Part shown: piece after piece, positions 1 through 9,026 of the stretch
Layout: the number at the start of each line of letters is the position of its first letter
How positions within the stretch are numbered: position 1 is the stretch's first letter
NCBI GenBank assembly: GCA_014302835.1
Contig: CP060294.1
Span: 1,736,001-1,800,000 of the forward strand
Direction of reading: 5' to 3'
DNA length: 64,000 nucleotides
From: Pedobacter sp. PAMC26386
Lineage (GTDB): Bacteria; Bacteroidota; Bacteroidia; Sphingobacteriales; Sphingobacteriaceae
Notes under the pieces: model-generated
Told to the model about the DNA's origin: nothing
Seen by the model: the letters and a program-made list of their open reading frames with translations, nothing else
The model's database searches: none
Translations under genes and position numbers: made by a program

Positions 1-1161
1 ATACCTTCCTATAATTGCGGTAAAACAGCTTTTTGCTCCGCGCTCTGCATCACTGAATTTAAATTCACCTTTAGCGATTGCAGCAAATAATTCATCATGT
101 TCTGTCTGGTAAGGATTTTTATTCCCTTTAGTTGGATGACTGAAAATTTCTTTCCCTTTATGATCCCAAAGGACACCATGATTACCAGCCGATAAATAAG
201 TACGGCCCTTAGTACCCTGGAACGATTCATCTACCCGGTTTTCGGTTCCTTCAAAATGACGGCACTGACTATAAATTACTGCCCCATCTGCATAAGTTAG
301 CTCTACGGCATGGTTATCATAGATTTCACCATAATCTTTCCCTGTTCTCCAGGCACGGCTACCTGTTCCCTGTACAGAAACAGGATAAGTTCCTTTTACC
401 CAATTGGCGATGTCAATATTGTGAACATGCTGTTCAACAATATGATCTCCACACAGCCAGTTGAAATAATACCAGTTACGCATTTGGTATTCCATTTCCG
501 TTTGTTGCGGCTGACGTTTTTTGACCCATACACCCCCGCTATTCCAATAAACCTGTCCGCTATAAATCTCGCCTATAGCTCCATCCTGTATTCGTTTCAT
601 AGTTTCTCTATAATTGGTTTGATATCTACGCTGTAAACCAACTACCACATTTAGTTTTTTCTGTTTCGCAATTTCTGCTGCCGCCAGTACTTTGCGAATT
701 CCGGGAGCATCAACTGCTACGGGTTTCTCCATAAAAACATGTTTTCCTTGTTTCACAGCTTCTTCAAAATGGGTTGGCCTGAATCCCGGTGGCGTAACTA
801 ATAAAACGACATCTGCCAAAGCAATAGCTTTCTGATAAGCATCAAATCCGATAAAGCGACGCTCTTTAGGCACATCGACCTTATCTTTAAATTTATCAGA
901 TAATACTTTGTAACTGTTATCCATCCGATCCTGAAAGGCATCGGCCATAGCCACCAGCTTCACATTTTCAGTTGTACTTAAAGCTTGAAAAGCGGCACCG
1001 GTTCCACGATCTCCACATCCGATTAAAGCAATTTTAATCGTATCATCGGTTGAAGAGTGTCCGCCTGCAAAAGCGAATTGATTTAACATTACTCCTCCTG
1101 CAATTAGTGCAGAAGATTTTAAAAACTCACGGCGTTGATCACGCAATTCTTCTTTGTTCAT
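1..1161 (-). CDS. Gfo/Idh/MocA family oxidoreductase, C-terminus cut by window edge
   Basis: An uninterrupted minus-strand frame of 387 codons starts at 1161 and runs off the left edge. The N-terminus has a twin-arginine-like RREFLK export motif followed by a hydrophobic stretch (residues 10-32), typical of exported Bacteroidota members of this family. A Rossmann fold begins with IKIALIGCGDRG near residue 43, and the family EKPVAVD motif lies near residue 145. The family uses NAD(P) to oxidise or epimerise sugars and cyclitols. It is the last visible gene of the SusC/SusD locus, 61 bp after the SUMF1-like gene, so a role in processing the imported glycan is inferred. The substrate cannot be told. 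Confidence 0.9.
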   Translation of the reverse strand, partial: MNKEELRDQRREFLKSSALIAGGVMLNQFAFAGGHSSTDDTIKIALIGCGDRGTGAAFQALSTTENVKLVAMADAFQDRMDNSYKVLSDKFKDKVDVPKERRFIGFDAYQKAIALADVVLLVTPPGFRPTHFEEAVKQGKHVFMEKPVAVDAPGIRKVLAAAEIAKQKKLNVVVGLQRRYQTNYRETMKRIQDGAIGEIYSGQVYWNSGGVWVKKRQPQQTEMEYQMRNWYYFNWLCGDHIVEQHVHNIDIANWVKGTYPVSVQGTGSRAWRTGKDYGEIYDNHAVELTYADGAVIYSQCRHFEGTENRVDESFQGTKGRTYLSAGNHGVLWDHKGKEIFSHPTKGNKNPYQTEHDELFAAIAKGEFKFSDAERGAKSCFTAIIGRY

Positions 1162-1222
1162 AGTAAAATCAGGTTTAGGTTCTATTTGGTTATTAATTGT
1201 GTCTTGATAAGTGTTCTTAATT

Positions 1223-2182
1223 TTAATAATCGGCAATTACTGGCTGATCATAATAAGCCAGTATTTCGGCTTTAGAAGGTGTTTTTACTGGCCTTACTAA
1301 CCGCATTCCAATAAATGGGGCTTCCGGAAACCACCAGTTACTTTTCGGTATTTGTGGATCTATTTGTTTCCATACGGGGTCTGAAGCTAATCTTGCTGCT
1401 GAACGTAAATCCTGCGGAGTATCCTCATAAGAGCCGCCGCGGATTACATGTGCATATAGTTTTGCAGGGGCAGCAACTGGATTAACTACCATCTGCCCTT
1501 TTTGACTGGCATAAAAATCCGGCACATACTGATCATAGGTCCATTCTCCTACATTGCCATACAAGTCAAACAGGCCCCATTTGTTTGGTTTTTTTTGTCC
1601 TACCGGATGCGTTTTGCCTCCACTATTCTCTTTAAACCAGGCATAATCACTCATTGCTGTTACAGTATCACCAAAGGCATATTCACTGGTGCTTCCCGCT
1701 CTGCAGGCATATTCCCATTCTGCCTCAGTGGGTAGACGGTAAAATACACCTGTACGGGCATATAACCATTTACAGTACTGAATCGCATTATAATGCGTCA
1801 TAGCCAGCGCAGGATGATTTTCCTTTCCCATTCCAAAAGTCATATCCAAATATGGCTTAGTGGGTCTGGTTACTGCATCTACATTTTGAGGCACAGGGCC
1901 TGTACTGTGCGAAGTTTCGTAATCTTTATATAAAAACGGTTCGTACAAATCCCAGGTTAGCTCAAAAGTCGCCATCCAGAAGGCATCCAGTTTTACCTGA
2001 TGTAAGGGTTGCTCATCTGGCTTTCCTTTGGTACTCCCCATCAAAAACTCTCCTGCTGGAATAGCCTGCATGGTAAAAGACAGTTTGGTCCCTTCAATCT
2101 GCTGCGTATAAGATTTCTCCTGTCCCCTGGAAAAAAGAATACTCAGCAGCAATGGAACGGTCAGTAATGTTTTAAATTTCAT
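1223..2182 (-). CDS. SUMF1/FGE-fold secreted protein
   Basis: The 319-residue protein has an N-terminal signal peptide (about residues 1-20) and a formylglycine-generating-enzyme (SUMF1) fold. Family landmarks are IPAGEFLMGS near residue 41, RLPTEAEWEYACRAGS around 150-165, NVGEWTYD near 210 and IRGGSYEDTPQDLRSAAR near 250. True FGE enzymes carry two cysteines after the GGSY motif; here those positions have no cysteine, so sulfatase-activating activity is unlikely. It lies 36 bp downstream of susD in the same orientation and is probably cotranscribed. A periplasmic structural or glycan-binding role is a guess; the fold assignment is firm. Confidence 0.85.
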   Translation of the reverse strand: MKFKTLLTVPLLLSILFSRGQEKSYTQQIEGTKLSFTMQAIPAGEFLMGSTKGKPDEQPLHQVKLDAFWMATFELTWDLYEPFLYKDYETSHSTGPVPQNVDAVTRPTKPYLDMTFGMGKENHPALAMTHYNAIQYCKWLYARTGVFYRLPTEAEWEYACRAGSTSEYAFGDTVTAMSDYAWFKENSGGKTHPVGQKKPNKWGLFDLYGNVGEWTYDQYVPDFYASQKGQMVVNPVAAPAKLYAHVIRGGSYEDTPQDLRSAARLASDPVWKQIDPQIPKSNWWFPEAPFIGMRLVRPVKTPSKAEILAYYDQPVIADY

Positions 2183-2218
2183 AGTTTAAATTTGGGTGTA
2201 GCACGGGCGTAAAAAAAA

Positions 2219-4102
2219 TTAGTATCCAGGGTTTTGCTTCAGCTCTTTATTCTTGAAAACCTCATCTCTTTCAAAAGGTCTGAAATAAACCTTTTCTGCC
2301 CACTGGCGATTCTCTTGTGCAGTTTCAATTGTCGGTGTATAGGTATAATCATAGACCGAAGGATCATAATGATATGGCTGAGACATAGATTGACCCGATT
2401 TAAATTTACCTGTTACTTTAATATAGTTAGTTTGTCTGCCCAATGTTTCTTCGGCAATCATCCAGCGACGCGCATCGTGGTAACGCTGTTCTTCATAAAC
2501 TAGCTCAATACGGCGTTCATGGCGGTAAATATCCCGCATTTCAGTTTGCGAAGTCAATGTAATAGCTGGCATCCCAGATCTGAAGCGGATTCTGTTTAAC
2601 CAGGTTGCCGCCTGATCTAACTGCCCCAGTTCAATACTTGCCTCAATATAATTTAGTACTGTTTCTGTATATCTGAAAAAAGGCCAGGGCACAAATTGCG
2701 GCATCGAAGCATCTACAATTGATGGATCCGGATCAATAAATTTCTGCGTATAATAACCTGTCCAGCTTCCATTCCAGTTTTCGATAGAACTTCCACGCGT
2801 ATCTAAACCTTTAAAATTGATCACATTACTGCCTTCTTTCAGGTCGTACTCCCCTGTTTGAATTTGATTAGCAGGATCTACGGATCCGGAAACCTTATCT
2901 CGAGGTTTCCAGCCCGCACCATCATATAAAACAGTTGCATAAAAACGCGGATCACGATTTTGATAAGGAGCAGATTTTTGCGAAGGATTTGACCAGCTGA
3001 ATTTTGTTCCATCTGTCATTTCATAATCGTCAACCAGCAAGCCAATTGGCGTATTACCCGCCCAGTTATGATATCCATTCGGACCATTAGCTCTTCCGTA
3101 CCGGTTGTCACTGCGGTCAATAAAATACCTTGCAAAAATCAATTCAGAACCTGCTGAGGCATCAATCCCCGGTGCTTTACTTTCTCCGCCCATTGCTAAA
3201 CTTTTGTAGTTATTTTGTCCTTCCGAAGCAGAAACTTTAGCACTGAGTGATAGCTTATAACCTATCCCTGCATCCATAACAGCTTTAGCTGCATCCTGCG
3301 CCAATTTCCAACGCTGCATCCGATCACCAGACACATAACCAAGGTATTCCGGATTCGCATATCCCGAAATAACCCCTTTAGATTTAGACTTTGCAGTAGA
3401 CACGTCATGTAAATCACTTGCGGCGTAAAGCAGTGTCCTGGATTTTAAAGCCATAGCCGCTAAAGAAGAGGTCCGGCCTTTCTGTACCGCTCTGCCAGTA
3501 AGTAGCTTAACCGCATCGTCACAATCTTTAACGATAAAATTTACACACTCTTCGTAGGTGGCGCGTTTCGCCGAATAATCTTCATTGAGCGCATAAACTT
3601 TAGTAATGAGTGGCACACTCCCATAAAAACGAAGTAGCTGATGGTAGAAATATCCTCTTAAAAAATGAGCCTCCCCTAACAACTGATCTTTAACGTTCTG
3701 ATCTGAAATGCTGTTGTCGGCTGCAGTTAACTGTGCGATTGTGATATTACAGGCACGAATGCGGTTATATATTTTACTGTAAGCCCAGGTATCATCTACC
3801 CAACCCAATGTAGTTGGATTAATAATACCGGAGTTAATCAAATCGATCCCCCTGTTTGGATGCGTAAATAAAGATTCATCGGAAACAGAAGACAGCATTT
3901 GTTCTGAAAATCCACCATTACCTAAACCATTGTAGATTTCAGTCACAAAAGCTTGTGCTAATGCTGGATCTTTCCAAACTAGTTCTGAGGGAATCTGTGT
4001 GGGTGGTGTTACCGATAAGAAGTCTTTCTTGCATCCGCCAGAAAATGAGGCTATCAATGCAGTTGTAAGTAGTATATATGTATTTCTGAATATAGGTTTC
4101 AT
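2219..4102 (-). CDS. SusD/RagB family nutrient-binding outer membrane lipoprotein
   Basis: 627 residues with a lipoprotein signal ending in SGGC (Cys24), so the protein is anchored to the outer membrane and faces the medium. N-terminal SusD-like features include FLSVTPPTQ after the anchor and the LGEAHFLRGYFYHQLLRFYG helix around residue 145, which belongs to the TPR-like core. The C-terminal RagB part has LNRIRFRSGMP and IRHERRIELVYE-like helices near residue 540 and ends in a typical NPGY tail. SusD proteins sit as lids on SusC channels and bind the glycan or peptide. It follows susC by 33 bp. Confidence 0.95.
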   Translation of the reverse strand: MKPIFRNTYILLTTALIASFSGGCKKDFLSVTPPTQIPSELVWKDPALAQAFVTEIYNGLGNGGFSEQMLSSVSDESLFTHPNRGIDLINSGIINPTTLGWVDDTWAYSKIYNRIRACNITIAQLTAADNSISDQNVKDQLLGEAHFLRGYFYHQLLRFYGSVPLITKVYALNEDYSAKRATYEECVNFIVKDCDDAVKLLTGRAVQKGRTSSLAAMALKSRTLLYAASDLHDVSTAKSKSKGVISGYANPEYLGYVSGDRMQRWKLAQDAAKAVMDAGIGYKLSLSAKVSASEGQNNYKSLAMGGESKAPGIDASAGSELIFARYFIDRSDNRYGRANGPNGYHNWAGNTPIGLLVDDYEMTDGTKFSWSNPSQKSAPYQNRDPRFYATVLYDGAGWKPRDKVSGSVDPANQIQTGEYDLKEGSNVINFKGLDTRGSSIENWNGSWTGYYTQKFIDPDPSIVDASMPQFVPWPFFRYTETVLNYIEASIELGQLDQAATWLNRIRFRSGMPAITLTSQTEMRDIYRHERRIELVYEEQRYHDARRWMIAEETLGRQTNYIKVTGKFKSGQSMSQPYHYDPSVYDYTYTPTIETAQENRQWAEKVYFRPFERDEVFKNKELKQNPGY

Positions 4103-4135
4103 ATAAAATAGTTAGAATGTCTATAAATAATGAGC

Positions 4136-7100
4136 TTAAAAAGTCACCTTAATACCTGAATTAATCACCCTTGCCTGCGGATAATACTGCGCACTGCTAT
4201 TAGTTGATTCTGGATCCCATATACCAATTTTATCCAGTGTAACTAAGTTTAAGCCGTTAACATAAATCCTTACAGCACTCACCCCAACTTTTTTACACCA
4301 GTTACCCGGTAACGTATATCCTATTTCTACGTTTTTCAAGCGGACATAATTATTACTGCGTAGCCAATAAGTATTCTGGGCTGCATTGTTAAAATCAGTA
4401 TAATATGTTTTACCACGGTTTGACAAACGTGGAAATTCGCTGCTTGGATTGTCTATAGTCCATCGGTTTTTATAAGACCAATCCAGGAAATTTCCAATAT
4501 CACCAGACTCCGTAAGCCCTACAATCTGTACTCCACCTGAAGCACCCTGGATTAAAGCGGAGAAATCAAAGTTTTTATATTGTAAAGACAGGTTAATCCC
4601 TCCGGTAAAAGTTGGGGTGCTTGTTTTGTCAGACCTGATTCTATCATCACCATCAATCTTACCATCTCCGTTGATGTCCTTAAACTTCATATCACCTGGC
4701 AGCAGATTATTAGTTAAGGCGCTGTAATTAATCGTATTAGCTTTTATTTCCGCTTCATCCTTAAATACTCCTGCATATTCATAAATCAAATTTGTACCAG
4801 TTGGCATCCCTGTTGACTGCTGCCACGAAGGTGCACCTGGTGTTTCATCCCAGAAAATAATTTTATTCTTTGAATATCCACCATTTACACTGATTCCATA
4901 ACCTACTTCACCTACACGATCATTGTAACTCAATTTAAATTCAAATCCTTTGTTATTTACCTTTCCCAGGTTAACAGGTGGTAGTTTATCGGTAATACCA
5001 GAACTTCCAGGAATAGAACTTCCCCTGCTAATCAGAATTTTAGTTCTTTTATTATAGAAATAATCGAATTCAAAACTCAGTTTATTATTTAAAAATGAAG
5101 CGTCTAAACCAATATTTGCATTATTGGCTACTTCCCATCCGAAATCTAAATTGGGCACCCGATTTTCTGAGAGGGTCTGGCTGTATTGATTGTTAATGAT
5201 ATAATTTCCGAAACCCATTGTACTTAAGTACTGGTATTCAGCCAGGGCATCACCAAAGTAAGCCTCTGCTCCCATTTGTCCCCATGAAGCTCTTAATTTC
5301 AGGTTATTCACGAACTTAATATTATCCTTGAAAAATGGTTCTTCAGACACACGCCATCCTGCAGAAACACCAGGGAAAAAGCCAAATCTTTTATCTTCCG
5401 GAAAGATATATGAACCATCTGCCCGCCATAAAAATTCAGCGATGTATTTTTCTTTGTAATTATAACCAACTCTTCCAAAATAACTTAACCGTGCCCTATT
5501 AAATAAATTATTCGGTCCGTCTGTTGGATTGCTTACAGTTTGCTCTTTATCACTTCCAGCTACCAACTGCTGTAATGCGGTAGAAAGAAAATATCTGCGT
5601 GTAGCATTGAAGCCATCATTGGTGACTTTTTCTCTGGTTACCCCGGCCATCAGGTTAAAAGTATGGTCTCCTATTTTTTTATCATAATTAGCCATTCCCA
5701 TTAGATTGACAGCCAATTGTGCACCTGCAGTTTCCGATAAGCTTGCGTCTGTGCGTTCAGAACGCACTGATCCTTTCAGCAAGGGGGTTACCCCGTCGGC
5801 CTCAAATGATTTTTTATCCCAATAATAGAGTGTCCAGGGTGTTTGCCATCTTTTTTGTCTTCCGGCAAACTTATCAATAGAAGCTGTACCGGTAATTTTT
5901 AATCCATCAACACCCGGAACCTTGATGTCAATTTTACCTGTTGACTGGAAATAATCCCTCTGATCTCTATTATAGCCTGTTTGGTCAGTAGTAATTACAT
6001 AAGGGTTATAACCAAACTCAATATCCGGTCCTGGTAATCCATTTGGCCAAACCTCCTGTTCAGTGGGCTTACCACGCATCAGCATTCTGAAAATATCACC
6101 AGCACCAACGGTTGGATAATTACGCAATTCTTCACGTCCGGTAATTCCCAGCGTTAAAGTCACATATTTACTGACTGCGGCTTCCAGATTAATCCTTAAA
6201 TCATATTGTTTATACCCTGTGGCCGATTTTCTATAATATCCATCTTGATCCAGGTAACCTAAGGATACTAGGTATTTAAGATTTTCGGCTCCACCGGTAA
6301 GCTGCAAATTATGTCTTTGCTGAGGAGACCAGTTTTTTAGAGTTGTCTTAAACCAATCTGTATTCGGATAACGCAGCTGATCAGAACCATCCTTGAACTT
6401 CTGCATTTCATCTGGGCGATAAACTGCGGTCACTACATTTCCATTGTCTGGTCTTTTATAAGACCCTGTAGCTTTAAATGCCAGCGAGGCAGCACTCCAC
6501 TGATCTACAGGTAAATCAGAACCAAATATATTCAGCTCATTCAAAATTTCAGCATATTGCGTTGAATTGGCCATTTTTGGCGTACGTGTAGGCTGCTGCA
6601 AACCATAACTGAAATCATAGGAAAGCTGAGGTTTACCAGATTTACCTTGTTTGGTGGTAATTAAAATAACTCCATTCGCCGCGCGCGATCCATAAATAGC
6701 CGCAGAAGCATCCTTAAGTACAGATATGCTTTCTACATCGTTAGGATTGATCCTTTCCAGTCCGCCTGCTCTGTTCGGAACGCCGTCAATCACAATCAAT
6801 GCATCGTTATTTCCCAATGAATTTACTCCGCGAATACGAATTGTCGAACCATCTGCTCCTGGTTCACCACTCGATTGAAGTGCGGTTACTCCCGGTAAAC
6901 GTCCAGCTAAAGAGTTGGATAAATTGTTGGTTGGTGTTTTAGCCAGCTCGCTTCCTTTCACAGATGCTACCGCTCCGGAAACTACTGCTTTCTTTTGCGT
7001 ACCATAACCAACCACAACAATTTCTGTTAACGCCTGGCTGTTCTCTAGTAATTTCACATTGATAAACGGCCGGCTATTGACAGGGAGCTCCTGACTATTA

Positions 7101-7648
7101 TAACCCAGGTATGAAAAGATCAGCACTCCATTATCAGGAACCCTGATTGCATATTTCCCATTAGGGTCTGTGGTGGTTGCGACAGCTGTTTCTTTGAGTT
7201 TAATACTCACACCCGGAATACCTGCTCCTTTATCATCTGTAACTGTTCCTTTGACCAGAATCTCTACTGCAGGTGCATTTTTTGGCCTGATAACCACTAA
7301 TTCATCATCCATAGCCTGAAATTTCAACCCAGTACCCTTTAAAAAAAAACTGAGCGCATCAAAGACAAGAATGTCTTTTTGCATCAAGGTGATATCTTTA
7401 TCAAGCGGTAGGTCTTCTTCGCTATACAACAAGCGAAAATGTCCCTTATTCTCCAGAATCACTAAAGCATCCTTTAGTTTTATCTTCTGGATATTTAAAT
7501 CAATCTTCCTGTTCTGAGAGTAGCTGCTGGCAGATACCTGAAAACAAAAGAGAAAAGACAAAACAAAGATCCAGTTTAACATTAATATTAGTTTTTTTTT
7601 GGAAAAGTGGACGCATAGAACTTTATTGCACAGTCCTTTTTTTTTCAT
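4136..7648 (-). CDS. SusC/RagA family TonB-linked outer membrane transporter with STN domain
   Basis: 1170 residues. After a signal segment (about residues 20-42) comes an STN secretin/TonB domain (about 50-120). A carboxypeptidase-regulatory-like beta domain follows (about 130-215), then the plug with the SusC hallmark VVVGYGTQKKAVVSGAV near 212, and a 22-strand barrel ending in a C-terminal aromatic residue. The STN domain is the part that talks to a FecR anti-sigma factor, and a FecR gene lies immediately upstream, so ligand binding is probably signalled to the ECF sigma factor. With SusD it forms the uptake complex. The first ATG gives a long, Lys-rich N-region; a start at a later Met (residue 23) is possible. 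Confidence 0.95.
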   Translation of the reverse strand: MKKKGLCNKVLCVHFSKKKLILMLNWIFVLSFLFCFQVSASSYSQNRKIDLNIQKIKLKDALVILENKGHFRLLYSEEDLPLDKDITLMQKDILVFDALSFFLKGTGLKFQAMDDELVVIRPKNAPAVEILVKGTVTDDKGAGIPGVSIKLKETAVATTTDPNGKYAIRVPDNGVLIFSYLGYNSQELPVNSRPFINVKLLENSQALTEIVVVGYGTQKKAVVSGAVASVKGSELAKTPTNNLSNSLAGRLPGVTALQSSGEPGADGSTIRIRGVNSLGNNDALIVIDGVPNRAGGLERINPNDVESISVLKDASAAIYGSRAANGVILITTKQGKSGKPQLSYDFSYGLQQPTRTPKMANSTQYAEILNELNIFGSDLPVDQWSAASLAFKATGSYKRPDNGNVVTAVYRPDEMQKFKDGSDQLRYPNTDWFKTTLKNWSPQQRHNLQLTGGAENLKYLVSLGYLDQDGYYRKSATGYKQYDLRINLEAAVSKYVTLTLGITGREELRNYPTVGAGDIFRMLMRGKPTEQEVWPNGLPGPDIEFGYNPYVITTDQTGYNRDQRDYFQSTGKIDIKVPGVDGLKITGTASIDKFAGRQKRWQTPWTLYYWDKKSFEADGVTPLLKGSVRSERTDASLSETAGAQLAVNLMGMANYDKKIGDHTFNLMAGVTREKVTNDGFNATRRYFLSTALQQLVAGSDKEQTVSNPTDGPNNLFNRARLSYFGRVGYNYKEKYIAEFLWRADGSYIFPEDKRFGFFPGVSAGWRVSEEPFFKDNIKFVNNLKLRASWGQMGAEAYFGDALAEYQYLSTMGFGNYIINNQYSQTLSENRVPNLDFGWEVANNANIGLDASFLNNKLSFEFDYFYNKRTKILISRGSSIPGSSGITDKLPPVNLGKVNNKGFEFKLSYNDRVGEVGYGISVNGGYSKNKIIFWDETPGAPSWQQSTGMPTGTNLIYEYAGVFKDEAEIKANTINYSALTNNLLPGDMKFKDINGDGKIDGDDRIRSDKTSTPTFTGGINLSLQYKNFDFSALIQGASGGVQIVGLTESGDIGNFLDWSYKNRWTIDNPSSEFPRLSNRGKTYYTDFNNAAQNTYWLRSNNYVRLKNVEIGYTLPGNWCKKVGVSAVRIYVNGLNLVTLDKIGIWDPESTNSSAQYYPQARVINSGIKVTF

Positions 7649-7749
7649 AGATTTGTGAATTTCAAAGTTAAAAATCTGATAAACTGTAGTATTACACTAC
7701 GGATTGGAGGGTTGGAAGGGAGGAAATGTTGGCGCATTTACTCCCTTTT

Positions 7750-8802
7750 TTAGTAGATGGTCACGTCATGCGCTTTAAGATTAAAGGTGAAGGGTTTAAT
7801 TAGTTGCATTGCCGTTAAGGCTTCTTTAATATTTTCATTTTTAAAAACTCCGGTAAACCGGTAAGCTTTTGATTTCTGCGAATTGAGATGAATTCTGATA
7901 TTAAACCAGCGCTCCAGCCTTGGTTTTAAATCTTCGAACGATTCATTGTGAAAAACAAGGGTGTTATTTTTCCAGGAAACCTCTTCAATATATTCATTAC
8001 CGCCAATGCTAACCGGTACGATATGTTCTATCATTAAAGTAATATCCTGGTTATCCATCTTAAGGACATCTTGTTTGCCATCTTCCAGCACAAACTTCTC
8101 CGAAGGATTTAAAATGATTTTTTGTTCAGACCTTTCATTTACAGAAAGTTCTATAGAACCGCGTAATAAAGTAGCCACAGACTTTTTGTCTATAGGATAA
8201 GCTTTAACATTGAATGCTGTTCCTAGTACTTTAATGGAAATTTTGTCGGTACGTACAATAAAAGGATGTGATTGATGGTGGGCCACGTCAAAAAAAGCTT
8301 CACCGGTTAAATATACAATGCGCACATCTTTCTGATTAATATCTGCATTATAGGATAATTTACTATCTGCATTCAGCCAAACTACTGTACCATCTGGAAG
8401 CTTTACATTTTTCCTTACCCCTTTACCAGCAATAATCTGTGTATTAAACACTTCTGTATTTCGTTTACTGAAGAAAAATAAACCAGCAAAAAAAATAATA
8501 CATAGTGCTAGTATAGCTCTTAACAGATTTTTATACTGCCCGCCACCACGCACCTCATCGCTTTGTTCAGCGATAGAAAGTTCTTCATGAAATTTAAGTT
8601 TGTGGCATTCATAGATCCGGTCAAGGTCAGGATAATCTTCTGCTTCCTTCTCATTGTTCATCCATATTTGCTGAAGTACTTCATCGTAATAAACAGAGTC
8701 AGGAAAGCTCTCAATTAGCCCATTCAGCTCCTCCAATTCATTTGGGGTAGCCTCACCAGCCATTTTACGTGCTAATAATTCTATAATTCTGCTTCTTTTC
8801 AT
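7750..8802 (-). CDS. FecR-type anti-sigma factor
   Basis: 350 residues: a cytoplasmic N-terminal sigma-binding region, one membrane helix at about residues 93-112, a periplasmic FecR domain (about 120-215, with TLPDG-like KLPDGTVVWLNADS and YLTGEAFFDV motifs) and a C-terminal DUF4974-like domain (about 275-350). It would hold the ECF sigma factor of this locus until the STN domain of the SusC protein signals. It lies 101 bp upstream of susC on the same strand. The partner sigma gene is separated from it by a gene on the opposite strand, an unusual arrangement. Confidence 0.93.
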   Translation of the reverse strand: MKRSRIIELLARKMAGEATPNELEELNGLIESFPDSVYYDEVLQQIWMNNEKEAEDYPDLDRIYECHKLKFHEELSIAEQSDEVRGGGQYKNLLRAILALCIIFFAGLFFFSKRNTEVFNTQIIAGKGVRKNVKLPDGTVVWLNADSKLSYNADINQKDVRIVYLTGEAFFDVAHHQSHPFIVRTDKISIKVLGTAFNVKAYPIDKKSVATLLRGSIELSVNERSEQKIILNPSEKFVLEDGKQDVLKMDNQDITLMIEHIVPVSIGGNEYIEEVSWKNNTLVFHNESFEDLKPRLERWFNIRIHLNSQKSKAYRFTGVFKNENIKEALTAMQLIKPFTFNLKAHDVTIY

Positions 8803-9026
8803 AAAGACCGCCGTACTGATTTTATATTGGTTAGTGTATATAAGACAATATATATCAGGAAACTCCCTAGTCGATACTGAAAAAAAATAAAATACTTGTA
8901 TTGATGCTGTACAACTTTGCCAGACTGAGACTCTACCCGGTCAGTTAGAAGACCCAGCATTTCTTAGAGGATGTAACAATTCTCTTAATATATAATCTAA
9001 TTTTCAGTTACTACAACCTTAGCCAC

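Noticed and set aside
310..636. 108-codon plus-strand frame
   Set aside because: Antisense to the Gfo/Idh/MocA gene, whose minus-strand frame is open with clear motifs.
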